Source: Bacteroidota bacterium (GTDB lineage: Bacteria > Bacteroidota > Ignavibacteria > Palsa-1295). From it: a stretch of 6,759 nt of DNA. Shown here piece after piece: positions 1 through 6,495 of the stretch (within the stretch, counting starts at the first letter, position 1; each line of letters opens with the position of its first letter). Where the stretch lies: the NCBI GenBank assembly GCA_025363505.1, contig JANYDV010000310.1, positions 1 through 6,759 of the forward strand. Direction: 5' to 3'. The notes beneath the pieces were generated by a model. It worked only from the letters and a program-made list of their open reading frames with translations, did no database searches and was not told the origin of the DNA. The translations under genes were made by a program, and so were the position numbers.

Positions 1-1
1 T

Positions 2-1339
2 AGTGTTGGTTTTGGAACCGCAGCATATTATCGAAATGGTTATTACCCCAAAACCGGAGACCGAACGACATTTCAAATCACACCGCTTGATGAGAAAAAA
101 GATAATTCACGTTCAAGTAAACTCGGTTTTCATGCGTTTGAACTCGTGTCGGCATCACCCTGGATAGAGCCTATCCAGACAAGTATCTATCGTCGTGGCG
201 ATGGTGCTCTCGAAGCGAGTCTGCGATATGATCAACAACAATTAACAGCGCCCGGAATGTATGTCGGTAAAGTCCTCGCCTACAAAAAAGGTGTTCCGAG
301 AAAAAATCCGGAGTTTGAATTGTGGAATACAGTTATCATCCCAAATGAGTTAACACAATCGCAAAATTATACTGTTGAAGTTAAAAATATTCCGGTAAAG
401 AATGGGTATCTCTCGCGGCAGTTTTTTCGGATGCCACCTTCGACTAAAGCAGTTGAAATCACCCTCAGTGGTGATGAGGGCGCTTCAAACACTGACGCGA
501 TTATCGTTGATAACGATGGTAAGACATTTGATGCGGTTCGGATCAAACCCAAAGATGGCATCGAAGAAAAAAGCAGATGGATTAGTGCTGAAGATCTTCG
601 CGAAGGCATTTGGGAAATTATTGTCAAACGAGGTTTAGGCTCCGATGACGAAAAACCTTCTGTCGTGACATTACGAGTACAAGCATATCCAATGGAGGTT
701 ACTGATGCATCATTTTCTGCAAGCCCCGAGACAGGGATGAGCGGGCGATTCAGTCTGACGAACCATACAACAACCGTTTATGAAATCGGCAAACCAAACG
801 CGCAGATACTCGGGTATGGAAGAACGATTGATACGACTATTTTAATCGGTGATACTTATCAACTGACAGTGGCTCCGCGCAAAGGCGAGCATCGTGCATG
901 GTTTGATGTAGCTCTTGATCGGAAAGATTACAATCTCTTTACCGATATTTCATTGCAAATTCTAAAACCGGATTCATCGACTGCATTTGGCGGCGCATTT
1001 GATTTTCGCGAGTCCAGCGCTCATGTTACTTTTGCAACGAATGATTCTTTGACCTATGTCTTGAAATTCAAAGGTGGTCTTGCTGATTCCTCAAAGCCTC
1101 ACACATTTAAATTGCATATGAAAGAACGCCGTGAGTTTTTTGAAGCGAAGACAACATTAAATGCTGAGATGGATAAATCGTCGAAGTTCTTAAATCCGGG
1201 TTCGCCCGAGACCTTTAGCTTCAGCAAGAAAATCGAAAGTGACTTGCCCACAGGATATAATTTTTACGGTAGATTACGATTTGATCTTAGTGGGCTCGAT
1301 CGAAATGATTTTGATATTCCGATCGTGTTCGGACGATAG
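2..1339 (+). CDS. C-terminal part of a tripeptidyl-peptidase II-like subtilase (5' truncated by window edge)
   Basis: The reading frame is open from base 2 to the TAG at 1337-1339, giving 445 residues with no start in the window. The GTG at 146 is internal, because the 48 codons before it read as matching protein. The product is beta-rich and contains no catalytic triad here. From memory it is colinear with the region of tripeptidyl-peptidase II that follows the subtilisin domain. The matches are an APGxxYxxxVxAY segment (residues about 83-94), a PxFxLxxTVIIP segment (103-114), a GxxxRxFFRxPxxxxxVEITL segment (135-155), an NAQILGYG segment (266-273) followed by a LxxGDTYxLTV strand, and a final LPTGYxFYGRLxxDLSG segment (415-431). 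In TPP II this region follows the peptidase domain; that family trims oligopeptides from the N-terminus. The protein ends where eukaryotic TPP II continues into a helical domain. I infer a S8 family peptidase whose catalytic part lies left of the window. Another large beta-sandwich surface protein is the alternative. Confidence 0.65.
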   Translation, partial: SVGFGTAAYYRNGYYPKTGDRTTFQITPLDEKKDNSRSSKLGFHAFELVSASPWIEPIQTSIYRRGDGALEASLRYDQQQLTAPGMYVGKVLAYKKGVPRKNPEFELWNTVIIPNELTQSQNYTVEVKNIPVKNGYLSRQFFRMPPSTKAVEITLSGDEGASNTDAIIVDNDGKTFDAVRIKPKDGIEEKSRWISAEDLREGIWEIIVKRGLGSDDEKPSVVTLRVQAYPMEVTDASFSASPETGMSGRFSLTNHTTTVYEIGKPNAQILGYGRTIDTTILIGDTYQLTVAPRKGEHRAWFDVALDRKDYNLFTDISLQILKPDSSTAFGGAFDFRESSAHVTFATNDSLTYVLKFKGGLADSSKPHTFKLHMKERREFFEAKTTLNAEMDKSSKFLNPGSPETFSFSKKIESDLPTGYNFYGRLRFDLSGLDRNDFDIPIVFGR

Positions 1340-1340
1340 G

Positions 1341-2543
1341 TTAGTCTCGTTCGAACAATCCGGCGATACCTTGCCCAACACCGATGCACATTGTAGCGAT
1401 GCCACGTTTAAGTTCGCGACGACGCATCTCATAGAGCAATGTGCCTACGAGCCTACCACCACTGGCTCCGAGAGGATGACCGATTGCAATAGCACCACCA
1501 TTGACATTGACGATTGATGGGTCAAGTTTGAGATCACGAATAACGGCAAGGCTTTGCGAAGCAAACGCTTCATTGAGTTCAAAGAGGTCAATATCATTAA
1601 TGGATAAACCCGTTCTTGCAAGAATTTTTTGCACAGCATATACAGGTCCTACTCCCATACAGCGTGGAGATAAACCTTCGACACCGGAGGCAACATAGCG
1701 ACCAAGCGGCTCGATGTCGAGCTTGCTAACCATGGCTTCGCTTGCAATGACCACCGCGCTTGCGCCGTCATTCAAACTGCTCGAATTCCCGGCTGTTACA
1801 CTTCCTCCTTTGCGAAAGGCAGCATTGAGCTTAGCTAATTTTTCGATTGATGTATCAAGGCGTGGTTGTTCATCTTTTGTAATAATTATCGGGTCGCCTT
1901 TTTTTTGTGGAATCTCAACAGGCACTATTTCATCATCATAAGCACCTTTTTCCTGTGCAGCGATTGCACGTTGATGCGATTGAAAAGCAAAAGCATCTTG
2001 GTCTTCGCGAGAAATTTTCCATTGCTCGGCAACATTCTCTGCTGTTTCGCCCATTGATTCTAACGGAAACAGTTTTTCAAGTTTCGGATTTGGGTATCTC
2101 CATCCAAGTGCCGTATCGTATGCTGTTAGATTTCCGAAGAGTGCAGCACCCGATACATTTTTGGGGAGCGAGTATGGTGCACGAGTCATTGATTCAACCC
2201 CACCTGCAACAATAATCTCCGCTTCGCCAGTCATAATCGCACGAGCACCTTGAATGATCGCATCAAGTGAAGAGCCACAAAGACGATTAATCGTCGTCGC
2301 CGGCACACACTCAGGCAACCCGGCAAGAAGCACCGCCATTCTTGCAATGTTACGATTGTCTTCGCCCGCTTGATTTGCACAGCCAATGAGTACGTCATCA
2401 ATTTCCGAGGGATCGACACCTGCGCGCTTTACGGCTTCGCGAATGACGATTGCTGCCATATCATCAGGACGAACATCTTTGAGCGCACCGCCATATCTAC
2501 CAAATGGTGTGCGACAAGCAGAAATAATGTAAGCTTTTTTCAT
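1341..2543 (-). CDS. Acetyl-CoA acyltransferase (thiolase), 3-oxoadipyl-CoA thiolase-like
   Basis: This 400-residue protein has the full length and all active-site blocks of a degradative thiolase. The acyl-accepting Cys89 lies in NRLCGSSLDA (86-95). The GGVESMTRAP block is at 114-123, NEAFA at 324-328, the catalytic His356 in GHPLGASGG (355-363), and the second catalytic Cys386 in MCIGVGQG (385-392). The enzyme cleaves a 3-oxoacyl-CoA with CoA to acetyl-CoA and a shortened acyl-CoA, or condenses in reverse, in the cytoplasm. The GCANQAGEDNRN stretch (54-65) and GWRYPNP (147-153) recall PcaF/PaaJ 3-oxoadipyl-CoA thiolases. No other aromatic-degradation gene is visible, so substrate is left open. 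It is the last gene of the operon, 6 bp after the dehydrogenase-like gene, with only a weak ribosome site. The start is set by the family-typical MKKAYIISACRTPFGRYGG N-terminus. Its stop lies one base from the stop of the convergent gene. Confidence 0.93.
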   Translation of the reverse strand: MKKAYIISACRTPFGRYGGALKDVRPDDMAAIVIREAVKRAGVDPSEIDDVLIGCANQAGEDNRNIARMAVLLAGLPECVPATTINRLCGSSLDAIIQGARAIMTGEAEIIVAGGVESMTRAPYSLPKNVSGAALFGNLTAYDTALGWRYPNPKLEKLFPLESMGETAENVAEQWKISREDQDAFAFQSHQRAIAAQEKGAYDDEIVPVEIPQKKGDPIIITKDEQPRLDTSIEKLAKLNAAFRKGGSVTAGNSSSLNDGASAVVIASEAMVSKLDIEPLGRYVASGVEGLSPRCMGVGPVYAVQKILARTGLSINDIDLFELNEAFASQSLAVIRDLKLDPSIVNVNGGAIAIGHPLGASGGRLVGTLLYEMRRRELKRGIATMCIGVGQGIAGLFERD

Positions 2544-2549
2544 AGTATC

Positions 2550-3215
2550 TTATTGATGGAATTTCTTTCCTGCTTCGGCATACAATCGTAACAGTGGTGC
2601 GATCTTATAACGCTCATGACCATATTCGACTTGCAATGCTTCGAGGATTGCACAAATAGAATATGCTCCAATCTCATCAGCCCAAGCAAGTGGTCCTTTG
2701 GGGTAGTTAGTCCCCAGCTTCATTGCTAAATCTATATCAGCGGCAGTGGCAACACCTTCTTGCAATGCAAAAGCCGCTTCATTGATAATCATTGAAATGG
2801 TCCTCGGGAAAATACCGCCTACCGAGTCGCCGATTTTTTCAATATCTTTTGCAAAGACCAATTGTAGCAATGCCTTATCACTCAGATCATCGGCTTCTTG
2901 CTGGAGGGGTAGTGAATATTCTATTGCAGTTTGTTGTGCAAGTTGTGTCGGAAGCATCGGCACTCCGATAATTTTTTTGAATCCTGTTACATTGTGTGCA
3001 ATGGCTGTTGCTGGTGCGGTTAATGTGTTGGAAATCAGGATTGTGTCTTTTGACGCAAACGATTGAAGGTTGTGATACTTCTCTTGAAGATCAAAAAACT
3101 GCCCGTCGATCACGATCTCGGCGCCGGAAGCAACCATTTCCATATCAGGTTGAGACGAAAAAAACCCTGCGAAATGCACGCTGTATTGTGGTTCTGCGAG
3201 TACTGTTACTTTCAT
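2550..3215 (-). CDS. Reduced 3-hydroxyacyl-CoA dehydrogenase-like protein (C-terminal 3HCDH domain, degenerate N-terminal half)
   Basis: This 221-residue protein is shorter than normal 3-hydroxyacyl-CoA dehydrogenases (about 280 or more). Residues about 134-220 match the helical C-terminal 3HCDH domain. They carry PRTISMIINEA (137-147), EGVATAADIDLAMKLGTNYPKGP (153-175) and YKIAPLL (203-209). The N-terminal half has no GxGxxG dinucleotide loop. Its ISNTLTA (61-67) and IIGVPMLPTQ (82-91) sit where true enzymes have SNTSSL and the HFFNP motif bearing the catalytic His, and no His is present there. In canonical enzymes the domain oxidises 3-hydroxyacyl-CoA with NAD+ in beta-oxidation. I recall Bacteroidota homologues with the same reduced N-terminus and a conserved LPT motif, so this looks like a subfamily and not a fresh pseudogene. 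Activity is uncertain. The ATG overlaps the purK stop as TAATG, implying translational coupling, and the thiolase follows 6 bp later, supporting an acyl-CoA role. Confidence 0.8.
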   Translation of the reverse strand: MKVTVLAEPQYSVHFAGFFSSQPDMEMVASGAEIVIDGQFFDLQEKYHNLQSFASKDTILISNTLTAPATAIAHNVTGFKKIIGVPMLPTQLAQQTAIEYSLPLQQEADDLSDKALLQLVFAKDIEKIGDSVGGIFPRTISMIINEAAFALQEGVATAADIDLAMKLGTNYPKGPLAWADEIGAYSICAILEALQVEYGHERYKIAPLLRLYAEAGKKFHQ

Positions 3216-4357
3216 TATGATCCGATACCTAAAATATTTTTTATTCTTGTGATGGAAACCGCTAATGCTTCCATTGTTTCTGCCGTAATAGTAATGTGCC
3301 CCATCTTGCGTCCGATGCGTGCTTCATGTTTACCATATAGATGCAACTTCGCTGCCGGGTCGCTGAGTATCTGAACCCAATCAGGTTCGCTATGTTGCCA
3401 GAGATCACCCAGCAAATTAACCATAGCACAACAAGGCGATGTCATTTCGGCGGAGCCAAGTGGTAAGCCACAAACAGCACGAAGCTGTTGTTCAAATTGA
3501 TTTGTGACGCATCCGTCAATCGTCCAATGACCTGAGTTGTGTGGTCGTGGGGCAAGCTCGTTGATAATCAAGTTGCCATCATGCGTGACAAAAAACTCGA
3601 CGCATAATACACCGACGCAATCAAGTGCATTCATCACGTTGTGAGTAATCTCAATCGCTTTGACTGCAAGCGACTCTGAAATTCGAGCCGGAGCAATTGT
3701 AACATCAAGAATGTGATGGCGATGAGAATTTTCTACGGGTGTGAATGGAGTAAATTGTCCGTCGACACCACGCGCAGCAACGACAGAAATTTCCCGATCA
3801 AAATTGACAAATACTTCGAGAATAGCTTCATCACTTTCGAGTTTTCTCCATGCCACGAGTGCTTCGTCGAGGGAATTGACTTTTGCCTGTCCTTTGCCAT
3901 CGTATCCAAACCCTGCGGTCTTGAGGACACAAGGAGTTTGAAGCTCCGATAATGCTTTTTCGAGATCGGCTTCGGTCGTGATTCTGCGATAGGGTGTTAC
4001 CGGAAAGAGATTGGTCGAGAGAAAAGTTTTTTCGCGAAGCCGATGTTGTGCTGTGTGCAATACACTTGGTCGAGGTCGGATTGGCTTTACTGTTTCTATT
4101 GCCGTAGCAACATCGAATGCGATGTTTTCAAACTCAAGAGTGACAACATCAACAGCATGAGCAAATTCTTTTGCAGCTTCTGCATTGTTGTAGTCGGCGA
4201 TATATTCAAGGTCAGCAATTTGTCCTGTTGGCGAATTTTTCTCGGGTGAAAATGTCTGCACCTTGTATCCCATTCTCCTGGCTTCGAGCGCGAGCATTCT
4301 GCCCAGCTGACCTGAGCCAAGGATGCCAATGGTGCTCCCGGGAAGTATGGGTTTCAT
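3215..4357 (-). CDS. purK: 5-(carboxyamino)imidazole ribonucleotide synthase (PurK)
   Basis: PurK uses ATP and bicarbonate to carboxylate 5-aminoimidazole ribonucleotide (AIR) to N5-CAIR in cytoplasmic de novo purine synthesis. The 380 residues are full length for the family and ATP-grasp in layout. The N-terminal glycine-rich motif [11 protein letters not shown] is at 11-21. The ATP-binding lysine and loop [12 protein letters not shown] are at 146-157. The Mg/phosphate-binding strand VEFFV with Glu254 precedes [18 protein letters not shown] at 266-283. The family C-terminal block [13 protein letters not shown] is at 342-354. The gene starts inside the purE stop (ATGA, 4-bp overlap), which fits translational coupling and explains the absence of a visible Shine-Dalgarno sequence. 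It ends overlapping the next gene by one base. Its product is the substrate of the neighbouring PurE, so the pair encodes the two-enzyme bacterial route to CAIR. Confidence 0.96.
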   Translation of the reverse strand: MKPILPGSTIGILGSGQLGRMLALEARRMGYKVQTFSPEKNSPTGQIADLEYIADYNNAEAAKEFAHAVDVVTLEFENIAFDVATAIETVKPIRPRPSVLHTAQHRLREKTFLSTNLFPVTPYRRITTEADLEKALSELQTPCVLKTAGFGYDGKGQAKVNSLDEALVAWRKLESDEAILEVFVNFDREISVVAARGVDGQFTPFTPVENSHRHHILDVTIAPARISESLAVKAIEITHNVMNALDCVGVLCVEFFVTHDGNLIINELAPRPHNSGHWTIDGCVTNQFEQQLRAVCGLPLGSAEMTSPCCAMVNLLGDLWQHSEPDWVQILSDPAAKLHLYGKHEARIGRKMGHITITAETMEALAVSITRIKNILGIGS

Positions 4358-4878
4358 TGCGGTAGTTTCTGTTGGAGTACGTCGGCAGTTTGTTTTTCGC
4401 GATAGGTACGAAGTTTTTCGCGAAGTGCGGGGCGCGAGTTTGATAAAATACTAATTGCTAACAGTGCCGCATTTTTTGCACCGGCTTTGCCGATCGCAAG
4501 TGTCCCGACGGGAATACCACCTGGCATTTGCGCGATTGATAATAAGGAATCCATTCCTTTGAGTGAATGACTTTCGACCGGAACACCAAGTACGGGAATG
4601 ATAGTCTGGGCGGCAGTCATTCCGGGAAGATGCGCCGCACCACCGGCTCCGGCGATGATTACTTCAATCCCGCGTGTCTCGGCTGTGGTTGCGTAGTCGT
4701 TCATCAACGCAGGAGTGCGGTGTGCTGAGACGACTTTGCATTCATGCTCGATGCCAAATTCGGTAAGGATAAGTGATGCTTGTTGCATCGTATCCCAATC
4801 GCTGGTGCTACCCATAATAATACCGATGATCGGTTTCGGGCTTGTCTTAATATCTTTTAATGCTTTAGAGTCGACCAT
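4354..4878 (-). CDS. purE: N5-carboxyaminoimidazole ribonucleotide mutase (PurE, class I)
   Basis: PurE moves the carboxyl group of N5-CAIR to carbon 4, giving CAIR for purine synthesis. The 174-residue protein carries the class I signature: IIMGSTSDW (20-28, phosphate and active-site loop), SAHRTP with the catalytic His53 (51-56), [12 protein letters not shown] (77-88), [15 protein letters not shown] (100-114) and [25 protein letters not shown] (117-141). An in-frame ATG at 4920 would add 14 residues, but I choose the ATG at 4876-4878. A clear AAGGAG (4885-4890) lies six bases before it, the extra residues show no family similarity, and the upstream start would overlap icd by 41 bp. With this start the gene begins one base after the icd TAA. 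The adjacent purK agrees with the class I (mutase) assignment rather than the class II AIR carboxylase. Confidence 0.95.
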   Translation of the reverse strand: MVDSKALKDIKTSPKPIIGIIMGSTSDWDTMQQASLILTEFGIEHECKVVSAHRTPALMNDYATTAETRGIEVIIAGAGGAAHLPGMTAAQTIIPVLGVPVESHSLKGMDSLLSIAQMPGGIPVGTLAIGKAGAKNAALLAISILSNSRPALREKLRTYREKQTADVLQQKLPQ

Positions 4879-4879
4879 C

Positions 4880-6322
4880 TTACTCTCCTTGTGCAAGTGA
4901 AAAACCAAGTGTCCCATCAAAAGTACAAAGACTTTCGATCTTAATAAAATCTAAACCGGTTTTTTCGATCTGCGCCAATAACTCAACAATATTATTATGG
5001 GAGATTGCGGTATTATTCGGACTACGAAAGCGGCAGCGATAGTGATCGGTACAAAATGTTTCTGTCGCGCCATTGGGCCATACTTTTACACCGCGATTAC
5101 TAATAATCCGCAGTTGAAGTTCACCGATATGAATGCCACTGATCTTTGCAGCAACCTCATCGGGTGCGAGTCTGGAATCGAGAAAAATATCGACGCCAAT
5201 CATTTCTTTTTGTTGATTGCGAGGAGAATATCGAACAGTTTTGAATGGTTTGGTCTCTGCAGAAAAGGTTACTTCCTTGAAATGATCGGGGAGTTTGCCA
5301 AGACGGGCAATCACTTCGTTAGCAAATTCCTGTGTACCCACCAAGTCGTGGCTGTGATTGTAGGAATAGATATCTTTTGTATGGACACCATCTTCGATAG
5401 TACGAAGCCATGCGTTGGCTATCGTTGACGCAACTTGTGTTTGCCCAAGATGGACGAGCATTTGAATCGCCCCTTGAAGCAATCCTGAAGGGTTAGCGAT
5501 GTTTTGTCCGGCAATCGTTGGGGCAGAGCCGTGTATGGCTTCGAACATTGCAAAGTCATCGCCGATATTTGCCGAGCCTGCAATACCAACAGAACCGGCA
5601 ACTTGTGCGGCTATGTCACTGATGACATCTCCATACAAATTCAGGGTAACGATCATATCAAACATCTCGGGCTTTTCCGCCACAAACGCACAGCCGATAT
5701 CAAGAATATAATGATCTTTTTGAATATCAGGATATTCTTCACCAATCTCATTGAAGACACGATGAAACAACCCATCGGTGAGTTTCATAATGTTGTCTTT
5801 GGTCATGCACGTTACCTTTTTTCGTTTGTGTGCACGAGCATATTCAAAGGCATAGCGGACGATCTTTTCCGAACCGGGACGTGAAATGAGTTTCAGTGCC
5901 TGGACAACATCATTGGTTTGTTGGTGCTCAATACCTGCATAGAGATCTTCTTCATTCTCACGAATAATTACCAGATCCATTTTCGGATGCTTGGTATGAA
6001 TATACGGGGCAAAGGATGTGCAAGGACGAACATTGGCATACAACCCCAATGTTTTCCGAACGGTTACGTTCAAACTTTTTACTCCGCCACCCTGGGGGGT
6101 AGTAATCGGAGCTTTGAGAAAAACTCTATTTTTACGGAGCGACTCCCATGCCGAGTCCTCGATACCGGTGCTGACGCCACGTTTATAGACTTTTTCGCCA
6201 ATTTCAATGACCTCGTATTCTAACTCAGCACCTGCTGCCTTGAGGATTGACAGCGTTGCTGTCATAATCTCCGGTCCGATACCATCTCCGTAAGCTATTG
6301 TAATTGGTGTTTTTGCGGGCAT
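4880..6322 (-). CDS. icd: Isocitrate dehydrogenase, long (Thermus/Rickettsia-like) type; cofactor uncertain
   Basis: This cytoplasmic TCA-cycle enzyme oxidatively decarboxylates isocitrate to 2-oxoglutarate. Of 480 residues, about 1-340 form the beta-decarboxylating dehydrogenase fold and about 345-480 an extra C-terminal domain, as in Thermus- and Rickettsia-type enzymes. Visible sites are [10 protein letters not shown] (11-20); the isocitrate-binding Ser83, Asn85 and Arg89 in SLNVTVR; Arg99; [10 protein letters not shown] (121-130) with Arg121 and Tyr128; catalytic Lys175 in TKDNIMK; and metal ligands Asp208, Asp232 and Asp236, the last two in NLYGDVISD. Ser83 and Asn85 identify an isocitrate enzyme rather than isopropylmalate dehydrogenase. 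In the cofactor loop [15 protein letters not shown] (264-278), Thr269-Ile270 replace the Lys-Tyr pair of E. coli NADP-IDH, so NADP use is not assured. The gene is first in the operon. No Shine-Dalgarno is visible, and a sigma70-like promoter lies just upstream. Confidence 0.95.
   Translation of the reverse strand: MPAKTPITIAYGDGIGPEIMTATLSILKAAGAELEYEVIEIGEKVYKRGVSTGIEDSAWESLRKNRVFLKAPITTPQGGGVKSLNVTVRKTLGLYANVRPCTSFAPYIHTKHPKMDLVIIRENEEDLYAGIEHQQTNDVVQALKLISRPGSEKIVRYAFEYARAHKRKKVTCMTKDNIMKLTDGLFHRVFNEIGEEYPDIQKDHYILDIGCAFVAEKPEMFDMIVTLNLYGDVISDIAAQVAGSVGIAGSANIGDDFAMFEAIHGSAPTIAGQNIANPSGLLQGAIQMLVHLGQTQVASTIANAWLRTIEDGVHTKDIYSYNHSHDLVGTQEFANEVIARLGKLPDHFKEVTFSAETKPFKTVRYSPRNQQKEMIGVDIFLDSRLAPDEVAAKISGIHIGELQLRIISNRGVKVWPNGATETFCTDHYRCRFRSPNNTAISHNNIVELLAQIEKTGLDFIKIESLCTFDGTLGFSLAQGE
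4885..4890 (-). promoter_or_regulatory. Shine-Dalgarno sequence that sets the purE start
   Basis: On the minus strand AAGGAG sits within the last codons of icd, six bases before the ATG at 4878. It decides in favour of this purE start over the upstream in-frame ATG at 4920, and it lets purE be translated independently of, or re-initiated from, icd. Confidence 0.8.
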
Positions 6323-6338
6323 TTAGTTGGCGTTCGAG

Positions 6339-6366
6339 AATATAGAAAAATAATAACAATAATCAA
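6339..6366 (-). promoter_or_regulatory. Candidate sigma70-like promoter of the icd-purE-purK operon
   Basis: Read on the minus strand, TTGATT (6361-6366, 4 of 6 to TTGACA) and TATATT (6339-6344, 5 of 6 to TATAAT) are separated by 16 bp. Transcription would start roughly ten to fifteen bases before the icd ATG at 6322, leaving a very short leader, which agrees with the lack of a Shine-Dalgarno sequence. The region is AT-rich, so a chance match is possible. Confidence 0.35.
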
Positions 6367-6434
6367 TGGACGAAGAATCCGAGTTGTCTCAAAACGGCAA
6401 AAAATAATTATCAAACTTTGTGGTGATTTATAAG

Positions 6435-6457
6435 ACGAAAATCTGGAAAGTTTTCGT
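6435..6457. repeat. Inverted repeat ACGAAAA-N9-TTTTCGT (possible operator or hairpin)
   Basis: A perfect 7-bp inverted repeat has its left arm at 6435-6441 and right arm at 6451-6457, around a 9-base spacer. It lies in the divergent region and touches the first base of the TAGATTTG promoter-like element, a suitable place for a repressor or activator site. It lacks a following T-run (a T-tract is part of the arm itself), so a terminator is less likely. Chance occurrence in AT-rich DNA cannot be excluded. Confidence 0.35.
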
Positions 6458-6464
6458 AGATTTG
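6457..6464 (+). promoter_or_regulatory. Candidate Bacteroidota-type -7 element for the secreted-protein gene
   Basis: TAGATTTG fits the TAnnTTTG -7 consensus exactly and lies 31 bases before the ATG, giving a leader of about 25 bases that includes the Shine-Dalgarno sequence. No convincing TTTG -33 element is found at the usual distance, which lowers the confidence. A 4-of-6 TACACT follows at 6465-6470 as an alternative -10 box. Confidence 0.3.
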
Positions 6465-6485
6465 TACACTTAACATCGTCTTAAC

Positions 6486-6493
6486 AGGAGGAG
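6486..6493 (+). promoter_or_regulatory. Strong Shine-Dalgarno sequence
   Basis: AGGAGGAG, two bases before the ATG at 6496, includes a full AGGAGG with a spacing of four bases. It is the strongest ribosome site in the window and fixes the start of the partial gene. Confidence 0.8.
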
Positions 6494-6495
6494 TT

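Larger units (their letters stand above)
6323..6495. other. Divergent intergenic region between icd operon and secreted-protein gene
   Basis: These 173 bp are AT-rich and contain no plausible gene or RNA on either strand. They must hold the promoter of the minus-strand operon and that of the plus-strand gene at 6496. Candidate elements for each, and one inverted repeat, are listed separately. Confidence 0.8.

Noticed and set aside
146..148. GTG at 146 as the start of the left-edge gene
   Set aside because: The frame is open back to base 2 and the 48 upstream codons continue the same TPP II-like protein pattern, so the gene is truncated by the window edge.
1318..1337. Short nested inverted repeats TCCGA/TCGGA and ATCGT/ACGAT at the end of the subtilase-like gene
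   Set aside because: The stems are only 5 bp, mutually exclusive, inside coding sequence and without a T-run, so they do not support a terminator.
1907..2215. 102-codon plus-strand frame inside the thiolase gene
   Set aside because: It is His-rich and low in motif content, lies opposite conserved thiolase codons, and has no Shine-Dalgarno sequence.
2550..3215. HCDH-like gene as a truncated pseudogene
   Set aside because: The frame is intact, both junctions are tightly coupled, and the N-terminal half retains a patterned fold (SNT and LPT motifs) rather than a frameshifted remnant.
4997..5428. 143-codon plus-strand frame inside icd
   Set aside because: It is antisense to well-conserved icd coding sequence, is Cys- and Ile-rich without recognisable motifs, and lacks a ribosome site; it is a shadow frame.
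5504..5884. 126-codon plus-strand frame inside icd
   Set aside because: It is opposite the metal-binding and cofactor-loop coding region of icd, and its composition is that of a reverse-complement artefact.
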